From Dipteronia dyeriana (lineage: Eukaryota; Streptophyta; Magnoliopsida; Sapindales; Sapindaceae): a stretch of DNA of 64,000 bases. This document shows, piece after piece, positions 23,525 to 36,319 of this stretch. Every line of letters begins with the position of its first letter. Positions within the stretch are counted from its first letter, which is position 1. The stretch lies in the NCBI GenBank assembly GCA_032871835.1, contig CM065299.1, positions 81,039,652 to 81,103,651 on the forward strand, read 5' to 3'. The notes beneath the pieces are model-generated. The model saw nothing but the letters and a program-made list of their open reading frames with translations, was not told the DNA's origin and ran no database searches. The position numbers were made by a program, and so were the translations under genes.

Positions 23525-24978
23525 CCTTGATTTCCCCACTATCATTTAACCACTTTAGCTTATATGGTTTTGGATGCTTCAAAGTGGCCAAATTCAATTT
23601 CTCCATAAAACTAGTGCTAGCCACATTAGTACAACTCCCCCATCAATAATCATGCTACATACCTTATCATTAACATGGTAGCGAGTGTGAAAAATGTTGT
23701 CACGTTGCATCTCATCATCTTCCTTGGCTTGAGCACTAAGAGCTCTTCTTGCCACCAAAAGCTCTTCATCTACCGGATATTCAATGTCACTTGCATCCTC
23801 CAAATGTGGCATGGAATCATCATCAGATTCACCCTCAGATTCGATTTTACCATCATCCTTCAAAACCATTACTCTCTTGTTTGGGCAATGGGATGCAATA
23901 TGACCTACTCCCAAACACTTAAAGCTCTTAATGTCATGATTTCTAGAAGGTTGAGAATCTGATTTACCTTTTTGTAATATGCCACCAGCCTTATGATCTT
24001 TGGAAGGTTCGGCCTTGGCCTTGAAACTAGGTTTGTCATCCCTCTTGCTCCAATTCGGTTTTCAGGATGATGAAGAACTCGAATTTTGCCCAACCCGTAT
24101 GGAACTCTTCCTTTTCAACTGTTGTTCCACCTTAATGTCCATGTGCACAATGTCACTCAATTCAACATAATGTTGCAACTCCACCACATTTGCTATGTCT
24201 CGGTTTAGTCCACTTAAAAACCTAACCATAATATCCTCTCGATCTTCCTCTACATCAGCCCGAATCATGGCTATCTCCATCTCCTTATAGTTCAACACAC
24301 TTAGACCCTTGAGTAAGAATTTGCAATTTTTGAAACAAACCCCTATAATAGTGACTCGGAATGAAACGCTTCCTCATGACAGCTCATCTCTTCCAAGTCT
24401 CAATTGGTCTTTCTCCATTCCGTCTCCTACTAATAATTAGTTGATCCTACCAAACAATAGCATAATCGGTGACTTCTATGGCATCCAACTTCACCTTCTT
24501 CAATTCAGAATAGTCATGGCAGTCGAATACCAATTCTATTCCTTTCTCCCACTCCAAATAAGCTTCAGGATCAATTTGACCTTTAAAAGTTGGGATCTTC
24601 ATCTTTATACTACCCAAATTATTATCAACCCTCTCTCCATACCTATCTTTTCTATTCCCATACCTAACTTCTCTACCTCCCATTCCATACCTAATTCTTC
24701 CCGTTCCCACATTAGACATCCGATCATCCTCCTCCAGGCATTCCCATAATCATCTCCATAGTCATTCCTAGGTGGGTTCCTTTCTCTTCGTTCCATATTA
24801 AGAGACCTGAATGGCTGCTCCCTTTGTGAAGTAGACTCCACTTTGTCTATCCTATCATGTACCTTACCAAACTTAATCTCTATCCGCCCCATTTTTTTTG
24901 TATGACTTTAAACAAAAAATTGAGATCTACCGTTTCTGGTACATCATCGAATAAATCTCTACTCTTATCATGTGACAT
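23525..24978 (-). pseudogene. gypsy gag-protease, tandem unit copy 2
   Basis: Near duplicate of 20635-22104. The gag ATG is at 24978, followed by ERRERNPPRNDYGDDYG, IPTFKGQIDPEAYLEWEKGIEL, VKLDAIEVTDYAIVW, YKEMEIAMIRADVEEDRED and FLSGLNRDIANVVELQHYVEL, which reads through where copy 1 is frameshifted. In the zinc knuckle the first Cys is changed (KSFKCLGVGHIASHC), so zinc binding is probably lost. At the protease site the frame reads IIDGG then shifts, because one base is missing in the G run that copy 1 has expanded. Several small indels (for example at 24298 and 24740) add frameshifts. Confidence 0.87.
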
Positions 24979-25498
24979 AGTTAAAAACCTGCAAAACAAA
25001 AAAAAACAATTAATAAGCCTCACAAACACTCCCTCACATGTTTACCCTCAAAGATGGTGGCACACACACTCGTGTTTTACTCAATTCTTTCGGATTTTAC
25101 CCTCCGATGAGCACACACTCTCTTGCCTTTTTCCACTTTTTGTTCACCCTTTCAGTTCCCTTTGTTTTTGACTTAGAAGGACACTCAAAAGAAACAATAG
25201 GACAAGAGTATCAAAATGAGATTCTACTGCTATTTTTTTTAATATCAATGCTCGGAATCAAGAAGGGAATAGAAATAGTTGATATAAGTTCGACTATAGG
25301 ACCTAAAAAAAATTGTGCTCTTTTTTTTTACCCACCTTGATCAAGGGGACTCAAGCACGGCTTTTAGGTACACTTTTTTTTGTACCAGATTTGATCAAAC
25401 GGGATACATTTTTTTTTGAATCAAACGAATACAAAGGAGGAGAAGAAGAAAAGGGATAGTTTAAACCTGAGTTTAGAAACCTAAACTGTGATACCAAC
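24979..25498 (-). other. gypsy 5' leader with primer-binding site (copy 2)
   Basis: Leader of unit copy 2, with the same T/A-rich runs as 22105-22622. The PBS is read on the minus strand as TGGTATCACAGTTTAGG next to the LTR start at 25499. It differs from copy 1 by one base within the PBS. No gene seen. Confidence 0.78.
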
Positions 25499-26098
25499 TG
25501 ATATGAAACTCACCAAGAGCAGTGTGACCCGGAACCAATACATGGTAACAAATGATCGTTTTCTAATCAAGTTATAAACAAAGAACGTTATCGGACCGCA
25601 ACCCATTACCTGTCAAGAAGCTGAAGACGCCACACTCAAGAACAAGAATGAGATGTGAGTGATAAGTCTAGATTTCAGAACCAAAAGAGATGAACTCTCA
25701 CTATTTTTTTTATTCAAACAAGTCTGCCAAATTACATCCAATTCGTTCCGTTATATACTAAAACCCGAAACGAAAAGAAAGGCTACAAGCCAACCTAAGA
25801 GGAAACAAGATAATTCGGCCATTAAGGCCTTACAATCAAAAAAATAAATCGAGAAATTATTACTTGCTCCCTAATTGGAAAGCTAAATCTGGAAACAAAT
25901 CAACCCTTTAATTTGGAAAACAGATCAACTATTATTCTTTGGAAATTAAAAGGAAATATATCAATCAAAGTTGAATCTTCTACTAGCTTGTGCCACACGC
26001 CCAAGTCTTCCTTATTCGGTCCAATCCATTGTCTTAATGACATTAATTAAGGCTTGGTCTTCATGTGGACTTTTCTTAGTCTTCAACAATTCAAAATC
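25499..26098 (-). mobile_element. gypsy LTR (family 1), truncated against family 2
   Basis: Starts TGATATGAAACTC and runs about 600 bp to CAAAATCAG at 26098. At that point the sequence changes to gag of the second gypsy family (TAGTAATGGCTAGGCAC). The break is close to, but not at, the point where the LTR at 22623-23257 was cut. The outer LTR end is missing. Confidence 0.8.
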
Positions 26099-26699
26099 AG
26101 TAGTAATGGCTAGGCACAAAGCGCTTTCTAATCACAGCCTTCATGTCTTCCCATGTCGCAATCGGACGTTCTCTATTCTGCTTCCTACTAATAACTAACT
26201 GATCCTACCAAATCATAGCATAGTCAGTAAATTCAAGTACAACTAGTTTTACCTTTTGTGCTTCGGAGTAGTGGAGACAATCAAACACGAGTTCTATCTT
26301 CTTTTCCCATTCAAGGTAGGCTTTAGGATCGGATTTCCCTTGAAATGATAGGACCTTCATCTTTATACCACTAAGGTTATCATCCCCTCAGTTTCGATCT
26401 CTCCTAGTCCATCCATTCCTCCTATGACTACCCACGGACTCCTCATCATCACCATATTCATCCCCGTAGTAATCATTAACTTCTCTTCTAACCTGAACTC
26501 TCTATATCCCACGTGCTTGTGGAACCGGTTGTGGCTGCTCCACGCGTGCATTTTCCACTTGATCTAAACACTCATGTAAAGGTTCCAATTCCTCCCTCAT
26601 CAACTGTCTCATCTCCCTTACTAATGCTTCCTTCCAAATCTTTAGATCCACCGGAATGGAAGTATCTACAGTAGTTCCTTTATCTTTGTTTATGGACAT
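26099..26699 (-). pseudogene. gypsy family 2 gag N-terminal part
   Basis: N-terminal gag related to the copy at 1736-2600 rather than to family 1. The ATG is at 26699 (MSINKDKGTTVDTSIPVD), followed by IWKEALVREMRQLMREELE and a Gln/Pro-rich RVEQPQPVPQARG, then a stop and a frameshift. Beyond it the same WDQ-type capsid region is found as in the 1-2600 remnant. It is cut at 26099 by family 1 LTR sequence, so the C-terminus, knuckle and pol are missing. It shows what the lost N-terminus of the element at 1-2600 looked like. Confidence 0.8.
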
Positions 26700-27125
26700 A
26701 ATTGCTTGCAAAAAAAAATTAGAAAAAAAAAGAACCTCACAACACTCCCTCAAGTGTTTCACTCGAATAATCAATTCACTCAACACTCGTGTTTTCACAC
26801 AATAAAATTCGGCTTTTACCCTCAATATGTACTCACCATTTTTCCCTTTTTTCACTAGTTATTTCTCAAACGTTCTTATCAAACTAATTCAAACAAATAA
26901 TTAGGATTTCTTAGCCACGTTCACCGCACCGAGAATTTTTTTCTAGGTTCACACGAAACGATTCACAACGAATCAAACAAAGACGAGTTTCCACTACGAT
27001 AATTTTTTTTTTACCAACCTTCATCAAAAGGACTCAAGTACGTTTTTTTAACCAAACGAATACAGAAAAGACGAAGAACATGGATAGTTTAAACCTAAGT
27101 TTAGAAACTAGGCTTTGATACCAAA
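26700..27125 (-). other. gypsy family 2 5' leader and primer-binding site
   Basis: Untranslated leader with T-rich runs. A PBS at 27110-27123 reads TGGTATCAAAGCCT on the minus strand, one mismatch from the usual initiator-Met complement, two bases from the LTR end. No gene seen. Confidence 0.78.
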
Positions 27126-27866
27126 TGATACGATCCTCGTCGATTTGCGACTAAGACCGTTCTATGATTTGGTTTGGATGGAAACCGTGACCCAACACCT
27201 ATAACAAGATGTGAACCTTGGTATAAAGGAAGACGCCACAATCAAGGATGAGATACTTGATTGATAAGTCGGGAAGGAACGCCAGAGAGAAATTATGATA
27301 AGTTCCAATTAGTTCTCAAAGAACAAAAGAGAAATTGCTCTATATTTTTTTATGAAAATAATCAACTACCTCTTATTGAAAGAAAAGGTACAATTTATAT
27401 TACTAAAACCACAGAAGACCAACCCTTGAAATCCTTAGAAATTCGAAGATTTATTACAATGATTCCTGAAATTGTGCCCAAGACAACGAAAAAGGAAAGT
27501 TGACAAATTAAAAACATTCTAAACTAAGCTAAGTTCGGCCTCAAATCAAGTAAGTTAATCTTGACTTTAATTCTTTAATATCTCAGCCAAAAATTGTGTA
27601 ACAAGAAATAAAATTTACAATTTATTCAGTCCTAAATCAGCTCTAACGCTTATTGACTTTCTTGGACTTGAATCATGTTTGTTATGAACTGGAGATTTCG
27701 TTCATCACCTTCAAGGGGCATCCACGTGCTTGTTTAAGCCCAAATCCCTTGAATCGGCCCACTTAATGCATTTTGGAACTTCTTGGCTCATGCTCTTGTA
27801 ACTAGACCAATGGGAACTTGAATTGGATCCGCATTCCATGATCTTATGCTAGCCATGTCCTCATCA
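27126..27866 (-). mobile_element. gypsy family 2 LTR
   Basis: 741-bp LTR with plus-strand ends TGATACGATCC and GTCCTCATCA. The ends resemble family 1 (TGATATGAACC / TTCTCATCA), and short blocks such as GATAAGTCGGG and ACGCCA are shared, but most of the sequence is different. Its outer end abuts satellite block d exactly. The left end of the composite block (19068) is a family 1 LTR, so a common target duplication is not expected. Confidence 0.82.
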
Positions 27867-28002
27867 ACACGCACACACGCTCACAAGCACAGACTCTCTC
27901 ATGCACGAAAAAACGCACACATGCACGCATGTCAGCACGCACACTCGCAAGCACGCACGCACGCATGGACAAACGCATGGACACACACACGCATGCACAC
28001 AC
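27867..28002. repeat. alternating purine-pyrimidine satellite, block d
   Basis: 136 bp of satellite wedged between the gypsy family 2 LTR end and a solo copia LTR. It is the left end of what is otherwise one array up to 46419 when the inserted elements are removed. Confidence 0.9.
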
Positions 28003-28419
28003 TGTTGGAACCCCGTTCACCTGTTACGCAACGGACCTAGGTTTTAAAAATTTTATACAGATCATAATCTTTATCTGGGACCAGTGAACTTGGGATCGTA
28101 ATTATTTTTGAAACTAATACATACAATATGTAAACACAGGAAATTGAAATTGATAAAATCAAGAAGAAAATCTTACCAACGTTTGGAGGCTCCTTCATTT
28201 TTTGATATACTTCTATCTGAACCAATCTAACCAACGTTTGGAAGCTTCTTCACTTTACGATGTGTTCCTGTCTGAACCACTCAATCTTCCTCTCTATCTC
28301 CCGGATCTGGTAACTGCGTGTGGGCGCGTCACGGTCTCAAGAACTTAAATGGAGGATGTAGAGAGAATTGAATAAACTCTTTCTTCTATGTGTTTCAAAA
28401 ACACACAAAACATGAAACA

Positions 28420-28493
<74 letters not shown>

Positions 28494-29767
28494 TGTGTGT
28501 AACAAGTATTAGTATCTTATGCAAATTCTTCTTTTGACTAATGTTTCTTGTGCACACACCAATTTGTATTCAATGCAATCTCTTATGTTATTAATTGATA
28601 TATATATATATTTTAATTATCCTTTTCAAATATATCTAATATATTAAAATTGATAATAAGTATTTTAAATTTAAACTTAAATTCAAATACTTAGATAAAT
28701 GATTTAGTAAAAATAAAATAATCATATTATTTTATCTTCACCTTAATCCATATATCAACTAACACCCTCTAATTAATAGTTAATTAATAATTAATAATTA
28801 TCAATATAATTAAATACTATAATTATTTAATTAATTTAACTATTAACATTCATTAATTAAATAATCTCATTATTCAATTAATTCACGAATAAACACGTGT
28901 CAATTTCATAACACAACTAATTGGACAATCCAATTAATTAACCGTGACCCTTGTTACAGAAATCGATCGGGCTAGCAAGGGGCCCACGGTATTTTGAACT
29001 CCAATAATCCTCGGAATCATTAATTAAACTCTTTAATTAATATTCCTTAATTATTAACTCTGATGTTATTCCATTAAAAACTTGAAGCTGCACTCTCTCA
29101 ACTGCAGATGCTTTTATACAGACCGATACAACTCGGTATCCATCGATATAGCTATTACACATGGTGTGATCCTCCACAGTAGTTCATAATTAGAGCTGGG
29201 TTATAATGTCCGTTATACCCCTCTAATTACATATATCCTCTAAGTATTGTTGATTCTATAATGAACAATAAATCCTCTTTCCTTACGGAACTAGGAGAGA
29301 GCTCATATTGTCCATGCCCTGAATCAACCCTTAGGGGAATTACCATCTACTTCTCCCAAGAAGGAAGGGATTCCACTATTGTGTACAAACCTTCCCAGTC
29401 ACAAGCCAAACCGTAATCCCAACATACAGAGTATATTGATCAGGAAATGCATCCGATCTCACCCATGGTATATCAAAGACCACGATCTAACCTGAAGGAG
29501 TCGATAAGATACCCAGGATTATGATCACCCACATATAGCCATCATTAGTTAATATATATGAATCTCATCGGCAAACGGATCTTGGTGGGAGATTCACATT
29601 GATCATGACCCAGTCCTATATGATCACATCATACAAGGTGCCTCTATTCTCATATCTCATATGAATAATTCATGATAGAATCATCGTACATTATGGAATG
29701 GATCCCATATATAGATTAACCATTAAATCCATTTACAAATTAAATCTTTAGGGCATAAACCTCAACA
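28003..29767 (-). mobile_element. solo copia LTR in satellite
   Basis: 1765-bp LTR of the same copia family, inverted relative to the others: TGTTGGAACC at 28003 and GCATAAACCTCAACA ending at 29767. Satellite flanks both sides and no internal sequence is present, as expected after LTR-LTR recombination. A (TA)n run of about 70 bp lies at 28422-28491. About 180 bp near 29720 is missing, including the segment with the AAATAAATAAAAAG motif. Flanking 5-mers (CACAC and AAATG) do not match, so no target duplication is visible. Confidence 0.9.
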
Positions 29768-32700
29768 AAATGCTCGCACGCACGCCCGCCCGCATGCACG
29801 CACTCACGCACATACGCACGCCCTAACGAATGCATGCACACACGCATGCACCCACGCACGCACATACACACATCACGCCCGCATGCACTCACGCACGCAC
29901 TAACACACCCATGCCATACATACACACACAAACGCACTAACACATGAGCGCACTCACTCGTGCAAGCATGCACTTACTCCCGTACACGAGCGCGTAAGTA
30001 TACACACACCCATGCACGGGAGCATGCACGCCCACATGCATGCACACACGTAAACACTCACGTGCATGCGCAAGCATGTACGCACTTATGCACACCCACA
30101 CGCACGTATTTACACACGCACGCGTTCACGGAAGCATGCATGTACGCACGCACGCACTTATGCACACCCACACGCACGTATTTACACACACACGCACAAG
30201 AGCACGTACGCCAACACGTATGCACATATGAACAAACGCACAAAAGAACGAATGCACGCACGCACGCCCACATGCTTGTACGTATGCATGCACGGAAGCA
30301 TGCACGTACGCACTCCCACACGTATAAATGCAAAAATGCACGCACGCGCGCACAAATGCACTCACGCATGCCCGACACATAAGCACAATCGTGCAAATGC
30401 ACGCATGCACGCACAAACACACAGAAGTACAAAAACGCATGCGTGGACGCATCTATGCATGCGCGCATGTACGCATGCACATGCCCACGCACACACGCAC
30501 GTAAGGATGTACACACGAATGTAAAAATGCATGCACGCACGCTCACACGAACTCAAGCACACGTGCACACACTCACGTATGCCCGCCCGCCTGTATGCAT
30601 AAATGCACGCAGGCACGGAAAAATGCATAGGCATACGCATATATGCACGCACGCTCATTTCCACGCACGCACACACGTACGTACACACGAACGCACACAC
30701 ACACACACGCACGCAAGCAAGCAGGCACGCACTAATGGACGCATGCACCCATTAACACACGCAAGCAAGCACACACTAACACACGAGCGCACTAACGCGC
30801 GGGAGCACGCACGCACGCATGAATGCACTAACACACACCTGCATGCACGCACCAACGCACGCATGCATGCAAGCAAGAATAGACGCATGCATGCACACAC
30901 TCACGAACGCAGGCATGCACTAGCACGCGCGTATACACGTAAGCAAGTACGTACCAATGCATGCATGCATGCCCGCCTGTCCGCACGCACTAACGTGTGC
31001 ACATACGCACACATGCACGCAAGCACTGACACTCGCACACACGCACGCACAAACGCGTACCCAAGCACGCACGTGGTTATGTACAAACGCACGTAAGCAT
31101 GCCAACACGCATGCGTAAATGCAAAAATACACGCACGTACGCACATACGCACGGACGTTCGTACGCACGCATGCACGCAAGTGCAAACGGATGCAAGGAC
31201 CCATGCACACACGCACGCACGCAAGTGCCCAATGAAACACGCACGGATGCAAGTACGTACACACGAACACTCACATGCACGTTCACATGCACGCAAGAAC
31301 ACTCGCACACATGAGTGCACACACTCGGGCATGCACGCACGCAGGTACTCACACACGCCCACTCGCATGCAAGCACGCAAGCATGCACGCAAGAGGTACT
31401 CACACACGCCAGATCGCCCACTCGTATGCAAGCACGCATGCACGCAAGCATGCATGCACGCAAGCATGCACGCACGCACTTCTGTCCGTATGCACGCATG
31501 CACAAGATGTATGCATGCACGCATGCACGTACGCATGCACGTACGCATGCACGCACACAAGTACGCATGCACGTACGTACGCACTCCTACACGTCCACAC
31601 GTAAGGACGTACACAAGCATGCACACACGCACGCACGCACACACGCTCTCACGCATGTATGCACGCATGCGAGCACTAATGCTCTCACAAACGTACGCAC
31701 GCACGTACACACGCACGTACGGAATAGCAAACACACGCATGCATGCACGCTGCACACACACACGCACAAACATACTAACACACGTGCACACTCACGCTTG
31801 CACGCACGCGCGTATGCATGCACACACAGACTCATGCTCACACGCACACACGCACGCACACACGCACGCACGCATAAGCGTACTCACACAATCATTCAAG
31901 TACATAAACACGCACACACACAGACATACGAGCACACATAAAAACACAAACACAGGCACGTACCCACATACAAACGTATGGACATAAACACGCACCCACG
32001 AACGCATTCACGCACGTGCGAACGCACACACGGATGTATGCACGTATGAACGCCTATACACAAACATGTACGGACAGACACACACACACATGCACACACG
32101 CACGCATGCATGCACACACGCTCAGATGCACGCATTAATAGAAAAATACACACACGCACCCACACAAGCCTTGCCGCTCAGGGGAACGCCTGCACGGGTG
32201 CACGCACACAAGCACTCATGCACGCAAGCACTCCCACACCCGCATAAACGAACAATTGCACAGACGTATAAACGCACACACACATACACGCAAGCACAAA
32301 CACCCTCCCGTAAACATGCACAAGTGTCCACACGCACGCACGTACGAATAGGAGAACTCATACACCCATGCATGCAAATAAGCACGCACGCACGCACACA
32401 CGAACACATGCAAGCTTGCTAGTGTCCACGCACGTATAAACGCACGAACGCAAGCCGAACGCAAGCCGAACACACGCATACACAAACGCACTAACACACG
32501 TGCATACTCACGCGTGCACGTACACGTGCATACTCACGCGTGCACGTACACGTGCATGTACACGTGTACGGATGCTCGCACACACGTAAGCCCACACGCA
32601 CACACGCGTATACGCATGAGTGCACGTGCACTCGCATGAGGGCACACACGCATGTGCGAACGCACACACGCTTGTACGCACATGCGAACGCACATAGACG

Positions 32701-35592
32701 TGAACATACGTACGCAAGCACGGGAGCATGCTCGTACTCTAGCGTACACACATATAAACACTTTAAAGCATGCACACACGCTCACACAAACGTATAAACA
32801 CACGAACGTATGCATTAACGCACGCAAATCACTCACACACAAATGCACGTGCACACACAAGCATAAGTGCACGCGCAGATGCATGCACATACGCACACAT
32901 GCATGTGCCCATGTAAACACTCACGCACGTAAGGTCGTACACACGCACACACGCTTACTTGCACACACGTACGCATGGACGCACACACGCACGCATAAAC
33001 GCATACCCGCACACACGCACGCACACATGCACATATGTACAGACACATGCACAGACACATACACGCACTCACGCAGACGTACACGAACATACGAGTGCAT
33101 GCAGCACACCTGCCAGCTCCCGATCGCCCTATCGCATGCACACATTCACGTATGCATGCACTCTTGTCAGCTCGCAGGCACGCACGCAAGTATAGACGCA
33201 TGCACTCACGAACGCCTGTACAGACGGATGCATGTAAGCACGCACGTACAGACTCATGCACACATATACGCACATTCGTATTCCCACACGCCCGCATGCA
33301 CTCACGCACGCACGCACGCACGCACGCACGTACACACGCATATAAGGACTTACACATGCATGCACACACGTACGTACGTAGGCATGCATGCACACACTCC
33401 CTCAAGCTAGCATGCATATAAGAACGCATGCATGAAGGCACAAATGCATGCCTGCACGCACGTACGCATGCAAGCACGTAAGCACGAATGCACACACGAA
33501 CGGATGCACAAACGCACGTATGCACTAACACAAATGTATGCATGCACGCCGTACACACGCACACATAAACGCACTAACACACATGCACAATCTCACGTGT
33601 ATGCAAGCACACACTCTCGCACACCCGTACGAGCACACTCACACACGCGTGCAAGTACATAAGCACCACAGAAGCACGCACGTACAAACGCACGCACATA
33701 TAAACGCACGAACGCAAGTACACATGCTCGTCCGCACATATGAATGCACGTTCGCCCGCCCGTACACACTTACGCACGGATGCATACACGCATTCACGCA
33801 CAGACACTGACACACATACATCGGACAAACGCACACACAAACGCATGTTAGCACGCACACTCAAGTATACACACACACACGTGCGTATGGGCAAACGATG
33901 TAATGCACTCATGCACACACACATGCACGTCCACATGCACGTACAAACGAACAAGCACACGCACGCACAAAGGCATAAAAGCATAAACGAACTCACACAT
34001 ACACGCACGCAGGTATAAATGCTCGCACATGCCCGTAAGTACGCACTGGAGAACTCATGCACGCAAGCACACAGGCACTCAGGCATGCATGAATGCACGC
34101 CGCACCTACGTATTGACACACGTGCACACTCACACATACACGCACTTGCGTATGCACACGAGTACGGATGCATTCACTCACGCACAGGCACATGCGAACT
34201 CCCATGAGCACATATGCACTCGAACTCGTGTATACACACATGTACGCACGTAAGCTTGCACGAATGTATGAACGCACACACGCAGGCACATATGTAAGCA
34301 CGTACGGGAGCACGCACGCATGTTGGCCTACACGCACGCACAAACACACAAACGAATGCACGCACAAAGGTACAGACGTATAAACTCATGCACGTACGTA
34401 TGTACACACACCAAAATGCACGAGTGCACCCATATATAAGCGCACGTATAAACGCCAGCACACGCTAGCATATGAGCATGAGAAAACTCATGCACGCATG
34501 CATGCATGAACGCACACCGCACATATGCATGCACAGATGCATTGACACACGTGCACACTCACACATTCACGCATGTGTGCATGCACACGTGTACGGATAC
34601 ACGCACGCACGCACGCACCCACGCACGCACATGCGCATGCGCACTCGCATGTGCACATATGCACTCGAACTTACGTATGCGCACACGCACACTTGCACAC
34701 ATGTACGAATGTACACATACGGGCACATATGTATACACGTATGGGAGCACGCACGTACGTTGGCCAACACGCACGCACAAACATACAAACAAATACAGGT
34801 ACAAATGCACAAAAGTATAAACACATGCACGTACGTATGCACACACACCCAAATGCATGCGTGCACCTACACATAAGCGCACGCATGCACGTACGCACGC
34901 ATGCACGTACGCGCACGCGCTCACGGACGCTTACACGTATGCATGCACAAACGCTTACACGTATGCATGCACAAACGCATGCACACGCACTCACGAACGC
35001 TCACACGCATGCATGCACGCACGCCCTCCTGCACACACGGACACACGCACACATGCACATATGCACAAACTCATGCTCACATGCACGCATGCACAAACTC
35101 ACGCCTCATGCATGCACACACACACGTACACAAGCGTGCACGTTCACCCACCTGTCTACCCTCCCACACACATGCAAGCACAGACGCAAGCACGCGTGCA
35201 CTTTCGCCTGTACGCATGTACTCCCGCTAGCTCGCACTTACGCACATACGCACATACGCACATACGCACCCATGCACGCACGCACAGATGGATGCCTGGA
35301 CAGACGCACGCACGAACGCCGGTATAAGTGCATGCATGCACGCATGCACATACGCAAGCACTCCCACAAGCCCGCGCTCCCGCTAGCACGCACGCACCCA
35401 ATGATGTGCACACATAAGCACACACATATGCACGTACGCACGCACACACACACGATTGTACGCACGTAAGCACGCACACAAGCATGCAAGCAAGCACGCA
35501 TGAACGCACATATGCAAGTGAGCACTAATGCGCGCACGCATGTATGCACACACGCACACACGCATGTATGCAATAACACACATGCATGCATA
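29768..35592. repeat. alternating purine-pyrimidine satellite, block e (largest)
   Basis: 5.8 kb of uninterrupted satellite. Most steps are purine-pyrimidine (ACGC, ATGC, ACAC, ACGT, GCAT). Higher-order structure is visible: a marker (GCACTAACACACGTGCACAC and variants) recurs near 29931, 31765, 32487, 33570, 34112 and 34540, and about 240 bp at 34190-34430 reappears at 34625-34870. Local tandems are a 72-bp pair at about 30080 and 30152, a ~28-bp pair at 32497-32560, a ~28-bp pair at 34928-34980, and an 8-mer run at 35238-35265. Near 32168-32190 the sequence TTGCCGCTCAGGGGAACGCC breaks the pattern. Confidence 0.94.
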
Positions 35593-36319
35593 TATTGGAA
35601 CCCTGTTCAACGGTCACGTAGCGAAAATGGTATTTCAAAATTTTATACATATCGTAATCTGTATCTGGGACAAGTGAACTTGGGATCGTAATTATTTTCG
35701 GACTTAATACATATAAAATTATTACAATAATAAAATATGTGTATATACAGGAAATTAAAATCGATAATATCATAAGAAAATAAAATAGAACCATACCAAC
35801 GTTTAAAGGCTCCTTCACTTTTCGATATACTCTTGGTCTGTACCACGGATCTTCCCTACTATATACTGAGACTGGTAATTGCATGTGGGCACGTCATGGT
35901 GTTAGAAACTTATGAGGGTGTAAAATAGAGAATCAGAAGAAACAAACTTTTCTTCTATGTTCATGCAACCCCTTGCATCAATGATTAAGAGACCATATAT
36001 TTTGTCTCTTTTTCTATTTGATACACAGTGTTTCACGCCTCTCTATCGCGCACACACATGCAACTTTTTTAATCTCTCTTTTGATATCTCACGCACACTG
36101 CACACACATGATAAATTGCATCTCATGCAACACCAATTAATTGATGCATATGTTCATTGACACTCGTATACGTAGTTTGAGATTACATCCGGTAATCTTG
36201 GATGTTGAACATGCACATGTTTAAAAATAAACAACACAACAAGAATAAATTGAACATTTATTTTTATTTATTTCATAAATCCATTTACAAGTTACATGTT
36301 TATGGCATAAACCCCAACA
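35593..36319 (-). mobile_element. internally deleted copia LTR in satellite
   Basis: 727-bp remnant of the copia LTR. The left end is TATTGGAACCC (TG mutated to TA) and the right end is ATGGCATAAACCCCAACA at 36319. The two outer parts match the ends of the other LTRs, but the central ~1.2 kb is missing, with the join near 36160-36180. Both sides are satellite. No exact 5-bp duplication is seen. Confidence 0.87.

Noticed and set aside
28003..29767. Target-site duplication of the solo copia LTR
   Set aside because: The 5-mers on the two sides (CACAC and AAATG) differ. The solo-LTR call rests on the two LTR ends alone.
29768..35592. CRISPR-like or regularly spaced array
   Set aside because: There is no constant repeat alternating with unique spacers, and the sequence is plant-type.
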